Assembly: GCA_964543905.1 (NCBI GenBank)
Contig: CAZIZO010000012.1
Coordinates: forward strand, 40,841 to 104,840
Source: GCA-016699835 sp964543905
Lineage (GTDB): Bacteria; Planctomycetota; Phycisphaerae; Phycisphaerales; UBA1924
Length of the DNA: 64,000 nt
Direction of reading: 5' to 3'
The position numbers were made by a program, and so were the translations under genes. The notes beneath the pieces are model-generated. The model searched no databases and was not told where the DNA came from. It was given only the letters and a program-made list of their open reading frames with translations. Shown one piece after another: positions 1-8,628 of the stretch (position 1 is the stretch's first letter; each line of letters opens with the position of its first letter).

Positions 1-96
1 TGGAGTTTGCGGAGGGGACTGAGACGGGCCATGGGGCATGGTAGGGGGAGCGGGTCGGAACTCGATTTCCCACTCGCCCCGACGCCCCCACCGCTT

Positions 97-102
97 TACA
101 AT
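97..102 (+). promoter_or_regulatory. -10 box, probable leaderless promoter of the E2 gene
   Basis: TACAAT lies 8 nt before the ATG at 111 and no Shine-Dalgarno sequence is present. The first 110 bases hold no gene I can support. Confidence 0.45.
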
Positions 103-110
103 CCGCCCCT

Positions 111-1583
111 ATGGCACACGGCACGACGACCGGCAATCCGAACGATTTCATCCTCCCCGACCTTGGCGAAGGCGTCCACGAGGCCGAGTTGATCAAGTGG
201 CGGGTGAAGGTGGGCGACGCGGTGAAGGAGCACGACATCCTCGCCGAGATGGAAACGGATAAGGCGCTGGTGGAAGTGCCCAGCCCGCGCAGCGGCGTGA
301 TCGCGGCGTTGCACGGGAACGAGGGCGAGACGCTGCACGTGGGCAACCCGCTCGTGACGTATGTCGGGGTCGATGGAGCGGCGAGCGCGACTCGTCACGA
401 GGCGAAGCCCGCGAAGGCCGCCGAGGCGAAGCCCGACAATGGCAAGCACGCCGCACACTCTTCGCCTGTGCCCGCGAAGGCCGCCGAGCCCGCCGCCGAG
501 CGTGAAGACGCGGGCACGGTTGTCGGCTCGATGGGCGGGGCCCTCGGCGGCGTGACCGCCGCGCCGGGCAAGGCTCTCGCCACGCCCGCCGTTCGCCGGC
601 TTGCTCGCGATCTCGGCGTGAACATCGACAACGTGTGCGGGACGGGGATCGGCGGGCGCGTGCTGGAGAAGGATGTCCGCGATGCGGTCGGCGGCGGTGG
701 TCGGTCTCCCGCGGCGTGTGACATGGGCGAGCCTTCGATCCCGCCGGTGCAGATCCGCGCGACGATGCCGGCGGCTCGGCCCGCGCCCGCACCCGCGACG
801 CCTGCGGCACCCAAGACGGACATCCTGCGTGCGGCCTCTTCGGTCTCGACGGCCGCGCCGGACGAAACGACGCGCATCCCCTTCCGCGGCGTGCGGCGGA
901 CGATCGCGAACCGTTTGCGCGAGAGCATCAACCAGGCCGTGCACTTCACGGTGATGGACGAGGCGGATGTGTCGGCGCTCGATTCGCTGCGGCGCAAACT
1001 CGCGGGCGCGAGCGGGGAGAAGGTGAGTTTCCTGCCGTTCGTCGCGAGCGCGGTGGCGCGCGTGCTGGGCAAGCAGGAGTTCCGGGCGCTGAACGCGACG
1101 GTGGAGGAGAAGGCGGGCGACGCGAGTGCCGACGCGACGATCGTGCAGCACCGCAGCGTCCACCTGGGCATCGCGACGGACACGGATTCGGGGCTGATGG
1201 TGCCGGTCATCCGCGACGCGGATCGCCTGGGCGTGTTGCAGATCAGCCGCGCGATCGCCCAGATCGCCGACTCGGCCCGCACGCGGAGCATCCCGCGCGA
1301 CCAACTGATGGGGAGCACGTTCACGATCAGCAACGTGGGGAGCCACGCGGGGCGGTTTGCGACGCCGGTCATCAACTATCCCGAGGTGGGCATCCTCGCC
1401 GTTGGGCGCGCCCGCGAGGGGATGGTCGTCAACAAGGGCTCGTTCCGCGTGGGGCTGCTGCTGCCGTTGAGCCTGGCGTGCGACCACCGAGTGGTGGACG
1501 GCGCGACGGCGGCGCTGGCGCTGGCGGAGATCGTGGCGCTGTTGCAATCGCCGGAAGGACTGCTCACGCCGTCGCGGGACTAA
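111..1583 (+). CDS. Dihydrolipoamide acyltransferase (E2 of a 2-oxo acid dehydrogenase complex)
   Basis: This 490-residue protein is the E2 core of a pyruvate- or branched-chain-type dehydrogenase. It moves the acyl group from E1-bound thiamine diphosphate to CoA through a lipoyl arm. A lipoyl domain occupies about residues 14-87 with the lipoylated lysine in ETDKALVEV. An Ala/Pro-rich linker follows, then an E3/E1-binding domain at about 160-195 (TPAVRRLARDLGVN), a second linker, and a catalytic domain from about 255. The active-site motif DHRVVDG starts at 458, with the catalytic His at 459. Length and single lipoyl domain fit the family. E1 and E3 genes are not in the window and could lie to the left. 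Which 2-oxo acid is used cannot be decided from sequence. Confidence 0.92.
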   Translation: MAHGTTTGNPNDFILPDLGEGVHEAELIKWRVKVGDAVKEHDILAEMETDKALVEVPSPRSGVIAALHGNEGETLHVGNPLVTYVGVDGAASATRHEAKPAKAAEAKPDNGKHAAHSSPVPAKAAEPAAEREDAGTVVGSMGGALGGVTAAPGKALATPAVRRLARDLGVNIDNVCGTGIGGRVLEKDVRDAVGGGGRSPAACDMGEPSIPPVQIRATMPAARPAPAPATPAAPKTDILRAASSVSTAAPDETTRIPFRGVRRTIANRLRESINQAVHFTVMDEADVSALDSLRRKLAGASGEKVSFLPFVASAVARVLGKQEFRALNATVEEKAGDASADATIVQHRSVHLGIATDTDSGLMVPVIRDADRLGVLQISRAIAQIADSARTRSIPRDQLMGSTFTISNVGSHAGRFATPVINYPEVGILAVGRAREGMVVNKGSFRVGLLLPLSLACDHRVVDGATAALALAEIVALLQSPEGLLTPSRD

Positions 1584-1586
1584 GCC

Positions 1587-2564
1587 TCACCCGACAACCT
1601 CGATGACCCCCGGATCGCCGCAGAGCCCGGCCTCGAATCCTCTCTTCAACAGCGTCCGCACGGCGACGAGGCCCGCGTCGCGCATGTCGAGGGTCCATTC
1701 GTTGACGTACATGCTGACGTAGCGGTCGACGCGGTCGAGGGTGGGCGGCTCGCCGGAGGCTTGGCCGCTGCGGGTCGCGTTGGCGAGGGCGAAGGGCATG
1801 GTGTATTCGAGCGATTCCTTGCGGTTGGACATCGCGTGCAGGATGGAACGGCTGAGGGTGCTCGCGACCTCGTCGAGCGTGCCCTTGCCATAGCGCGTGT
1901 CGAGGTCGCGGCGGATGGCGTTCGCGCCCAGGGGAGTGGGCAGGCCCGTGGACTTGTGCCACCATTGCCCGACGTCGATGACCAGGCGCAGGCCGGCTTG
2001 CTCGAAGAGGAGTTGGCCCTCGTGGATGACCAGACCCGCAACAACTTCGCCGCGTGCGATGGCGGGGATGATCTTGTCGAAGGGCATTTCGACGAACTTG
2101 TCCTTGACGTTCAGCGCCTTCGTACCGCCGGCCTCTTGCAGGATGAGCCCGAAGAGGAGGAAGGCGGTCGTGCGCTGGCCCGGGATCGCGATGCGGACCT
2201 TGGGGTCGGCGAAGGCGGCGACGTCGCCCGCGCGCTCGGCCTTGCACACCAGTTTGGGGCCGTAGCCCAGGCCAAAGGATGAGCCGCAGGCGGTCAGCAC
2301 ATAGCGGTCCTTGATGTCGCAGTAGTTCCTGAAGGAGATGGCCGTGATGTCGAGATCGCCCTGCTCGGCGGCGCGGCGATTGAGCACCTCGATATCGGCG
2401 GGGAGGGCGCGGTAGAGGAAGCGGCCGGTGTCGAGGACGGGCGGGGAGAGTGGCGTGCCGTCGGGCGCGACCTTGCCCGTGATCGGCCACCACATGAAGG
2501 CGTCGTCGGGGTCGGGGGAGTGGGCGAGGGTGAGCGTGGGTCCGGGGGTGGGACGATCGAACAT
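1587..2564 (-). CDS. mqnD: MqnD-like 1,4-dihydroxy-6-naphthoate synthase (MqnA/MqnD family)
   Basis: The 325-residue protein belongs to the periplasmic-binding-protein-like MqnA/MqnD family of the futalosine route to menaquinone; MqnD converts cyclic dehypoxanthinylfutalosine to 1,4-dihydroxy-6-naphthoate. The N-terminal motif HSPDPDDAFMWW matches the SPxPxDxF signature that separates MqnD from MqnA. A lobe with GLVIHEGQLLFEQAGL, typical of MqnD ('IHEGR' region), is also present. There is no signal peptide, so it is cytoplasmic. It converges on the E2 gene with only 3 nt between stop codons. A leaderless-type -10 box precedes the ATG. A substrate-binding protein of unknown function is the alternative. 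Confidence 0.72.
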   Translation of the reverse strand: MFDRPTPGPTLTLAHSPDPDDAFMWWPITGKVAPDGTPLSPPVLDTGRFLYRALPADIEVLNRRAAEQGDLDITAISFRNYCDIKDRYVLTACGSSFGLGYGPKLVCKAERAGDVAAFADPKVRIAIPGQRTTAFLLFGLILQEAGGTKALNVKDKFVEMPFDKIIPAIARGEVVAGLVIHEGQLLFEQAGLRLVIDVGQWWHKSTGLPTPLGANAIRRDLDTRYGKGTLDEVASTLSRSILHAMSNRKESLEYTMPFALANATRSGQASGEPPTLDRVDRYVSMYVNEWTLDMRDAGLVAVRTLLKRGFEAGLCGDPGVIEVVG

Positions 2565-2569
2565 GGGGC

Positions 2570-2575
2570 ATGGTA
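2570..2575 (-). promoter_or_regulatory. -10 box, probable leaderless promoter of mqnD
   Basis: TACCAT on the minus strand, 5 nt upstream of the ATG at 2564; no Shine-Dalgarno sequence. Confidence 0.35.
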
Positions 2576-2639
2576 CACTGGGCCGCGCGTGGGCGGGCCG
2601 GGGGCGTGGGGTGGAGCGGGGCGCGGGTTGCGCGGCGGG

Positions 2640-4319
2640 CTACTTGGCGGGGACGTACCAAAGCCCTGCGCCGGGCCCGAGGGGCCAGCCCATCTGCATC
2701 CAGAGGAGGAGGAGGGCGATCCAGGCAATGGCGAAGGCGATGGAGAAGGGGACCATCATGGAGATGAGGGTGCCCATGCCGGCGTTTTTGGCGTATCGGT
2801 TCATGACGGCGAGGAGGATGACGAGGTAGGCGTTCATGGGGGTGATGGTGTTGGTGACGGAATCGCCGACGCGGTAGGCGGCCTGGGTGAGTTCGGGGCT
2901 GAGGCCGAGCATCATGAACATGGGGACGAAGATGGGGGCCATGATGAGGAACTTGGCGGACATGGAGGCGATGAGGAGGTTGATGAGCATGGTGAGGAGG
3001 ATGAAGAGGATGATGATGAGTGCGGGGGGCAGATCGGCGGAGGCGAGCACTTCGCCGCCGGTGATGGCGAGCATCTGCCCGAGGTTGGAGACCTTGAAAT
3101 ACTCGATGAACTGGGCGGCGAAGAAGGCCATGGCGATGACGGGGGCCATGGAGCGCATGGAATCGACGAAGGCGTTGACGACATCTTTCTGGGAACGGAA
3201 CTTGCCGATGGAGAGGCCGTAGGCCAGGCCCGGGATCAGGAAGAGGAAGAGGACGAGGGGGATGATGGAGGCGACCCAGCGTGATTCGACGCGTTTGGTG
3301 ACGGGGTGGGGCCCTTCGCCGTGGAGGGGCCAGCCGGGGATGAGGATCAAGGCAAGGACGATGGCGAGGGTGAGGACGAAGGCGACTCCTGAGCGGGCCA
3401 GGGCCTTGGATTCGGCGGGAGCAAGATGGTTCTTGGCGGCGCCGAGTTGCGCGGGTGGGCCGCCCTCTTCCTCGGGGCGAGTGGCGAATCTCGGTTCGAC
3501 GATCTTGGCGGAGACGAACCAACCGATGAGGGTGAGGATGGGGACGGAGGCGGCCATGAAGTACCAGTTGCAGGTGGGCTGGACGCGGTAGTTGGGATCA
3601 AGGATGCGGCTGTTGATGTCGGTGATGCCGGAGACGAGCGCGTCGGTGCCGCTGACCATGAGGTTGGCGGAGAAGCCGCCGCCGATGCCGGCGAAGACGG
3701 CGGCGATGCCCGCGAGGGGCGAGCGACCCGCGGCGAGGAAGAGGACGGCGATGAGCGGGGGGAGGACGACGTAGCCCGAGTCGGCGGCCATGTGGGACAC
3801 AAAGCCGAGGAAGACGGCGGTGGGCGTCAGGAGTTTCGCGGGGACGAGCATCGCGAGCCACTTGATGAGGGAATCGAAGAGCCCGGTGCGTTCGGCGACG
3901 CCCACGCCGAACATCGCGACGAGGACGATGCCCAAGGGGGGGAAGGAGGTGAAGTTGTTGACCATCGTGGAGAGGCACCAGTAGAGGCCTTCGCTGGTGA
4001 GGAGGCTCTTGGGCTTGATGGGGTCGCCGGATTTTACGAGTTCGGTCTTGGGGCGGCCTGTGCGCTCGTCGCGGATGGGCTCGAGTTTGGGCTGGCCTTG
4101 ATCATCGAGGAGAGGCCTGCCGGCGGCGTCGGTGATTACGCGGGTGACTTCCTTGATCTGGACGGGCTGGACGGACCAGCCCAAGCGGAAGCCGACGTGG
4201 GAGAGGACCATGACGAGGACGCAGCCACAGACGAAGAGGATGGCGGGGTCGGGGAGGGCGTTGCCGAGGCGTTCGATGAAGGCAAGGGGGTCGAATCGCT
4301 TGGGGCTGGGGATTGACAT
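2640..4319 (-). CDS. AbgT-family transporter (p-aminobenzoyl-glutamate / antimetabolite transporter)
   Basis: This 559-residue integral inner-membrane protein resembles AbgT-family carriers, which move p-aminobenzoyl-glutamate inward or export sulfonamide-like antimetabolites. Family features include the N-terminal FIERLGNALPDPAILF, the segment SEGLYWCLSTMVNNFTSFPPLG, the polytopic GVGVAERTGL and SHMAADSGYVVLPPL regions, and the C-terminal TPMNAYLVILLAVMNRYAKNAG followed by two closing membrane helices. A hydrophilic insert after the first helix carries charged residues and is probably periplasmic. The ATG at 4319 is chosen because it follows a TACACT -10 box by 7 nt; an upstream ATG at 4391 would overlap a terminator. 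Substrate is not determinable. Confidence 0.85.
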   Translation of the reverse strand: MSIPSPKRFDPLAFIERLGNALPDPAILFVCGCVLVMVLSHVGFRLGWSVQPVQIKEVTRVITDAAGRPLLDDQGQPKLEPIRDERTGRPKTELVKSGDPIKPKSLLTSEGLYWCLSTMVNNFTSFPPLGIVLVAMFGVGVAERTGLFDSLIKWLAMLVPAKLLTPTAVFLGFVSHMAADSGYVVLPPLIAVLFLAAGRSPLAGIAAVFAGIGGGFSANLMVSGTDALVSGITDINSRILDPNYRVQPTCNWYFMAASVPILTLIGWFVSAKIVEPRFATRPEEEGGPPAQLGAAKNHLAPAESKALARSGVAFVLTLAIVLALILIPGWPLHGEGPHPVTKRVESRWVASIIPLVLFLFLIPGLAYGLSIGKFRSQKDVVNAFVDSMRSMAPVIAMAFFAAQFIEYFKVSNLGQMLAITGGEVLASADLPPALIIILFILLTMLINLLIASMSAKFLIMAPIFVPMFMMLGLSPELTQAAYRVGDSVTNTITPMNAYLVILLAVMNRYAKNAGMGTLISMMVPFSIAFAIAWIALLLLWMQMGWPLGPGAGLWYVPAK

Positions 4320-4326
4320 GGGGCGG

Positions 4327-4332
4327 AGTGTA
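4327..4332 (-). promoter_or_regulatory. -10 box, probable leaderless promoter of the AbgT-like gene
   Basis: TACACT on the minus strand, 7 nt before the ATG at 4319, with no Shine-Dalgarno sequence between. Confidence 0.45.
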
Positions 4333-4390
4333 CAGGAAAGTGGACTTGATTGCCGCGTTGGATCAGATGGATGAGGAAGGACGGCGCGCA

Positions 4391-4417
4391 CGAAAAACCC
4401 GACTGGGAAGTCGGGTT
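4391..4417 (-). terminator. Rho-independent terminator of the dockerin-anchored protein gene
   Basis: A 9-bp perfect stem (AACCCGACT / AGTCGGGTT) with a 4-nt loop is followed on the minus strand by TTTTT. It lies downstream of the gene ending at 4479. Confidence 0.85.
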
Positions 4418-4478
4418 GAGCGTTGACAGAGATGGAACGAGACGGGCGAGAGACCCGCGGTCGGGGCGCTTGATCGGC

Positions 4479-5462
4479 TTAGCAGCCGGCTTCGAAGCGG
4501 AAGAGGTAGTAGAGGAGGTCGTCGATGGTGACGCCGCCGTCGGGGGTGCCGGTGCCGGAACCATCGTCAACGTCGGCGTTGGCGGTGCCGGCCTCGAAGA
4601 TCTGGAGGTAGTAGAGGAGGTCGTCGATGGTGACGCCGCCGTCGGGGGTGCCGGTGCCGGTGCCGTCGTCCACGTCGGCGATGCAGGTGGGCGTCAAGGG
4701 GAGTTGTTCGAAGGACATGTCATCGAAGTAGACGGTGCCGCTGGCGGGGGTGCCGTCGCCGATGAAGCGTCCGATGGTGATCTTGACGTGGTTGGGAACG
4801 GCGGAGGTGGGCACGCAGACGCAGCCGCAGTTGGGGCGGATGCCCTGATTGCACTCGAGTTGGCGGACGATCTCGTCCTTTCGGAAGGTGACGGTGAACT
4901 GACGCCACTGCCCGTCGGTGTGGCCCTGGATGGAGCCGCAGGTCGGGGAGTCGGTGCAGAAGCCGTCGAGGGTGGCGACGTCCTGGTTGAGGTACTTGAC
5001 GTTGAGTTTGAAGTAGGCGGAGTCGCCGACGATGGGATCGCTGGCGGGGATCATGTAGTAGCCGCTGACGACGACGTCGCCGAGGTTGTGGTCGTAGAAG
5101 GGGTCGTAGAAGGGGAAGGTGGGCAGGGAGAAGTTGATGGTGTCGGTGGTAAAGCCGGCAAAGCCACCTCCGGCGGAGCCGGAGAGTTGGATCATGGCGT
5201 TGCCGGTGCGGGGCGTGAGGGCGTTGGGCGTGCCGACGGGGAAGACCTGAGGCGAGAGCCCGTCGCCGACGGCGCGGCGTTTGGCGCGGATGGGATTGGA
5301 GATGTCGTGCCAGCCGAGGGGCTGGTGGGGCGTGCGGCCGTCGAAGAGGTTTTCGTCCTCAAAGGAAGGATTCGAGAGGGGAAGCGGGGTTTGCGCGAGA
5401 GCGGCGGCGCTGACCAGGGAGCCCGCGAGGCAGGCGAGGATGCTGAGGTTTCGACGCGACAT
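4479..5462 (-). CDS. Secreted protein with C-terminal tandem GC-type dockerin anchor
   Basis: This 327-residue exported protein has an N-terminal signal peptide (Ala/Leu-rich core ending ALAQ, cleavage about residue 23). The first 255 residues form a beta-rich region starting LSNPSFEDENLF, reminiscent of DUF642/choice-of-anchor carbohydrate-binding-like modules. Two copies of an Asp/Gly-rich dockerin-like unit end the protein: each has DVDDGxGTGTPDGGVTIDDLLYYL, and the last residue is Cys. The calcium-loop style Asp/Gly pattern suggests calcium binding. NCBI families describe such tails as GC-type dockerin anchors in planctomycetes; the partner is unknown. Several Cys pairs (CVC, CGC) suggest disulfides. 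A Shine-Dalgarno GGAGTG precedes the ATG. The second dockerin protein at 20459 has the same tail. Confidence 0.8.
   Translation of the reverse strand: MSRRNLSILACLAGSLVSAAALAQTPLPLSNPSFEDENLFDGRTPHQPLGWHDISNPIRAKRRAVGDGLSPQVFPVGTPNALTPRTGNAMIQLSGSAGGGFAGFTTDTINFSLPTFPFYDPFYDHNLGDVVVSGYYMIPASDPIVGDSAYFKLNVKYLNQDVATLDGFCTDSPTCGSIQGHTDGQWRQFTVTFRKDEIVRQLECNQGIRPNCGCVCVPTSAVPNHVKITIGRFIGDGTPASGTVYFDDMSFEQLPLTPTCIADVDDGTGTGTPDGGVTIDDLLYYLQIFEAGTANADVDDGSGTGTPDGGVTIDDLLYYLFRFEAGC
4504..4558. repeat. 55-nt direct repeat, copy 1 (dockerin unit)
   Basis: These 55 bases are identical to 4606-4660. The period is 102 nt (34 codons), so each copy encodes the same GGVTIDDLLYYL segment in the same frame. 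Nucleotide identity, not only protein identity, points to recent duplication or gene conversion. Confidence 0.9.
4606..4660. repeat. 55-nt direct repeat, copy 2 (dockerin unit)
   Basis: Identical at every base to 4504-4558; see that entry. Confidence 0.9.
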
Positions 5463-5575
5463 ACGGGGACACTCCTTCGATGGGCGAGCGGCACGGCGGC
5501 GGCTCGTGGGATCGGGCAGATGATTCGCGGCCCCGGGGCATCAGTCCCCAGTTTCCCAGCCACGAAATCGTTTAC

Positions 5576-5605
5576 ATTTTGAGCATACTTCGGCCCGCGC
5601 GTCAA
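5576..5605 (-). promoter_or_regulatory. Candidate sigma70-type promoter of the dockerin-anchored protein
   Basis: On the minus strand TTGACG (5600-5605) and CAAAAT (5576-5581) are separated by 18 nt in an AT-rich patch that stands out from its GC-rich surroundings. It would give a leader of about 105 nt. Confidence 0.35.
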
Positions 5606-5667
5606 GAGAAATCTGGCAAAATCGTTTCCGGGCCTCGAACGCGGGGCGCCGCGTCCAGATAACTCCA

Positions 5668-6531
5668 TCACTCCTTGACCCCCCCCGCGGTGATGCCCTC
5701 GACGAGGCTGCGTTGCGCGACCACGAACAGGAGGAAGATGGGGAGCACGACGAGGGTGCTGGCCGCCATCAGCAAGTTCCAAGGCGTGTTGCCCGCCTTG
5801 CTCTGGTACAACTGCAAGCCCAGCGCGAGGGTGAACTGGTCACGATGGGTAAGGAAGACCGTCGGCGCGAGGAAGTCGTTCCAGACGTAAATAAAGTGGA
5901 AGAGCGCCACGACCGCGAGCGCGGGCTTCGACAGGGGAAGGATGATCCGCCAGAAGATGCCCCAGTGGGAACACCCGTCGATCTTCGCCGCCTCGTCCAA
6001 CTCCTTCGGGATGCCGAGATAGAACTGGCGGAGGAGGAAAATGTTGAACGCCCCGCCGAACCACGCGGGAATCCAGAGCGGCTTGAGCGAACCGATCCAG
6101 CCGAACTTGGAGAAGAGAATAAAGAGCGGGCCCATGATGACCGGGAACGGGATCATCATGGTGGCGAGCATGAGGGTGAACATGGCGCCCCGCCCGCGCC
6201 ACCGGAGTCGGGCAAAGCCGTAGGCGACGACGGCACTCGAGAGCACCATCCCCGCGACCGAGAGGATCGCGACGATGAGCGTGTTGCGGAGGTAGAGGGG
6301 GAAGTTGATGGAGGGGTCGTTCCAGACGGCGGAGTAGTTGTCCTTTGCCGTGGGGAGGGCGAGGCTAGGGGGATCGGGGAGGAGCGAGACGGTCCCCGAG
6401 GCGGCCTGGGATTCGGGCTTGAGGGAGGTGGCGACCATCCAGACCAGGGGCGCGAGGAAGACCACCGCGAGCAGGATGAGCACGGCATAGACCGTGGCGG
6501 CCTTGATCGGGTTGGGGGAGGACGTGCGCAC
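5668..6531 (-). CDS. Carbohydrate ABC transporter permease (MalG-like)
   Basis: This 287-residue inner-membrane permease has six predicted membrane helices and the cytoplasmic EAA loop that docks the ATPase (ELDEAAKIDGCSHWGIFWRI followed by ILPLSKPAL). It ends in the usual GITAGGVKE of MalG-type subunits. The GTG at 6531 is chosen because a TACGCT box lies 7 nt upstream; an ATG at 6609 is open but would overlap the divergent gene at 6591. No MalF partner, binding protein or ATPase is nearby, so this subunit is an orphan here and must work with products encoded elsewhere. The divergent epimerase and oxidoreductase genes suggest a sugar or polyol pathway. Confidence 0.88.
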   Translation of the reverse strand: MRTSSPNPIKAATVYAVLILLAVVFLAPLVWMVATSLKPESQAASGTVSLLPDPPSLALPTAKDNYSAVWNDPSINFPLYLRNTLIVAILSVAGMVLSSAVVAYGFARLRWRGRGAMFTLMLATMMIPFPVIMGPLFILFSKFGWIGSLKPLWIPAWFGGAFNIFLLRQFYLGIPKELDEAAKIDGCSHWGIFWRIILPLSKPALAVVALFHFIYVWNDFLAPTVFLTHRDQFTLALGLQLYQSKAGNTPWNLLMAASTLVVLPIFLLFVVAQRSLVEGITAGGVKE

Positions 6532-6538
6532 TCGGGCA

Positions 6539-6544
6539 AGCGTA
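6539..6544 (-). promoter_or_regulatory. -10 box, probable leaderless promoter of the permease
   Basis: TACGCT on the minus strand, 7 nt before the GTG at 6531. Confidence 0.45.
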
Positions 6545-6590
6545 CGACGGACGAAGTCGCGGCGTACGCTGATCGCTCGAAAGAGCCACC

Positions 6591-7463
6591 ATGCCCAGCA
6601 CCCACACACCTTCCTCGCGCCGCCTTGGAGTCTGCTCGTGGTCGCTTCGATCCAAGTCGGCGGCGGACTTGGCGAGCGCGGTCCAGGCGTGCGGCGTGGG
6701 GGGTGTCCAACTGCACCTCGATCCCCTTCGTGAGGGCGACTGGAGCCTTGCCACGACCCGTGAGGTACTCGCCCGCGCGGGCATCTCCATTCTGTCCGGG
6801 ATGATGAGCATGCAGGGAGAGGATTACTCGACGTTGGAGTCCATCGCGCGGACGGGCGGCGTCCGCCCGGATTCGACGTGGCACGCGAACTTCAAGGCGG
6901 CGGAGCGGAACGCGACCATCGCGAAGGAACTTGGGCAGTCGCTGGTGACGTTCCACGCCGGGTTCCTCCCCCATGGTGGAACGCACGAAGAGCGGGCAGA
7001 GCGGGGCAAGATGATCGAGCGCCTCCGCCAGTTGGCCGAGGTCTTTGGCTCGCGCGGGGTGCGTGTCGCGCTCGAGACGGGACAGGAACAGGCGGACACA
7101 CTTCTGGGTGTGCTCCGGGACGTGAACGCCGGGCTGGGCGACGCGCGACGCGTGGGCGTGAACTTTGATCCGGCGAACATGATCCTGTACGGGATGGGCG
7201 ATCCGATCGCGGCGTTGCGGGCGCTGCGGGCGCACGTCGTGCAAGTGCACATCAAGGATGCCGTCGCGACCAGGACGCCCGGGACCTGGGGGGACGAAGT
7301 GCCCGTGGGCACGGGGCAGGTCGATTGGAAGGCTTTTTTCGGCGTGCTGGGCGAGGGCGCGGCGTGCGACTGCGTCATCGAGCGCGAAGCGGGGGAGGCT
7401 CGCGTGGACGATGTGCGAACGGCACGCGACCTGGTGGTGGGCCTCATGGGGCGCGGCGTCTGA
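6591..7463 (+). CDS. Sugar phosphate isomerase/epimerase family protein (xylose-isomerase-like TIM barrel)
   Basis: The 290-residue cytoplasmic protein shows the AP-endonuclease-2 TIM-barrel fold used by sugar and inositol isomerases or epimerases. It starts with GVCSWSL, a common barrel entry. Metal-binding acidic and His residues are visible in VALETGQE, VGVNFDPANM, VVQVHIKDA and near the C-terminus in CVIEREAG. A TACGCT box 20 nt upstream gives a short leader with a weak AAGAG ribosome site. It is followed after about 60 nt by a Gfo/Idh/MocA oxidoreductase, a frequent partner in sugar or inositol catabolism. The exact substrate is unknown. Confidence 0.82.
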   Translation: MPSTHTPSSRRLGVCSWSLRSKSAADLASAVQACGVGGVQLHLDPLREGDWSLATTREVLARAGISILSGMMSMQGEDYSTLESIARTGGVRPDSTWHANFKAAERNATIAKELGQSLVTFHAGFLPHGGTHEERAERGKMIERLRQLAEVFGSRGVRVALETGQEQADTLLGVLRDVNAGLGDARRVGVNFDPANMILYGMGDPIAALRALRAHVVQVHIKDAVATRTPGTWGDEVPVGTGQVDWKAFFGVLGEGAACDCVIEREAGEARVDDVRTARDLVVGLMGRGV

Positions 7464-7526
7464 GCCTGCGTCCTCGGTGAAGGCGACGTTCGGGCCCCGA
7501 AGGGCGGTCGTTGGTGGGAGATTGGG

Positions 7527-8561
7527 ATGCGTGAACTACGCGTGGGCATCATCGGGCTTGGGTTCATGGGCAAGACGCACCTGAGGGCGTATGCCGCGAC
7601 CACGGGATGCGTGGTGGGTGGGGTCGCGGACCTGGCGATCGATGCGGCGTTGAGTGCGAGCGGGGGAAACCTGCACACCGGTGGGGCGGGCGTGGAGTTG
7701 GCGAGCCTGCGGCGGCATCCCACCCCGCGGGAGTTGATCGAGGACTCGACGATCGATGCCGTGAGCATCTGCACGCCGACGGATACGCACGTGGAGTTGG
7801 CGCTCGCGGCGCTGAGGGCGGGGAAGCACGTTCTTGTGGAAAAGCCGGTCGCGCTGCGTGCGCATGATCTTGTTCGCGTGGCGGAAGCGGCACGGGCGGC
7901 GGACCGCGTGTGCATGCCGGCGATGGTGATGCGATTCTGGCCGGGGTGGGCGTGGCTGGCGGAGCGGGTGCGCGAGGGAACGTATGGGGCGATGGAAGCG
8001 CTGACGATGCAGCGACTGGGCGCGGGGCCGACGTGGAACGCGGAGTTTTATCGCAACCCCGCGCGGAGCGGCGGAGCGCTGGCGGACCTGCATATCCATG
8101 ACGCCGACTTTGCGTGCTGGCTGTTCGGGAGGCCGACCTCGGTCGATTCGGCGGGAACGATCGATCGCGTGACGACGATGTACCGCTTTGGGCGTGTTGC
8201 GGGCGGGACGACGCCGAGGCGCGTGGTCGCCGAGGGGGGGTGGCATCATCCCGGATTCGCGTTCGTGATGCGATACGTGGCGGTGTTTGAGCGTGCGACG
8301 GCGGTGTTTGATCTCGCGGGGGGCGAGAAGCCCGTGACGGTCTATGCGGAAGGAAAGGCGGAGCAGCCGACGCTCCCCACGATGAGCGGATACGAGGCGG
8401 AAGTTCGGCACTTCGTGGAGGCGGCGCGAGTGAAGAACTCGGGCGGCGTGCCGACGCTGCGAGCGACCTTGGACGATGCGGTGCTGGTGGCGGACGTGTT
8501 GGAGGCGGAGCGGCGGAGTTTGGAGATCGGGCGGGAGGTCGTGGTCGACGCGAGAATGTGA
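7527..8561 (+). CDS. Gfo/Idh/MocA family NAD(P)-dependent oxidoreductase
   Basis: This 344-residue protein begins with a Rossmann fold (VGIIGLGFMGKTH, GxGxxG at about residues 10-15) that binds NAD(P). The family signature VLVEKPVAL, carrying the catalytic Lys of the EKP motif, lies near residue 111. The C-terminal alpha/beta domain includes GGALADLHIHDADFACWLFG, typical of the substrate domain with the catalytic His. A Shine-Dalgarno-like GGGAGA precedes the ATG. It is probably cotranscribed with the preceding epimerase and acts on a sugar or polyol. Confidence 0.88.
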   Translation: MRELRVGIIGLGFMGKTHLRAYAATTGCVVGGVADLAIDAALSASGGNLHTGGAGVELASLRRHPTPRELIEDSTIDAVSICTPTDTHVELALAALRAGKHVLVEKPVALRAHDLVRVAEAARAADRVCMPAMVMRFWPGWAWLAERVREGTYGAMEALTMQRLGAGPTWNAEFYRNPARSGGALADLHIHDADFACWLFGRPTSVDSAGTIDRVTTMYRFGRVAGGTTPRRVVAEGGWHHPGFAFVMRYVAVFERATAVFDLAGGEKPVTVYAEGKAEQPTLPTMSGYEAEVRHFVEAARVKNSGGVPTLRATLDDAVLVADVLEAERRSLEIGREVVVDARM

Positions 8562-8628
8562 GTCGGCGATGGCAAGGGGCGAAACGCGAACCCAAGCCTG
8601 CCACCAACCTCCATGAGGGGGGAGTGGG

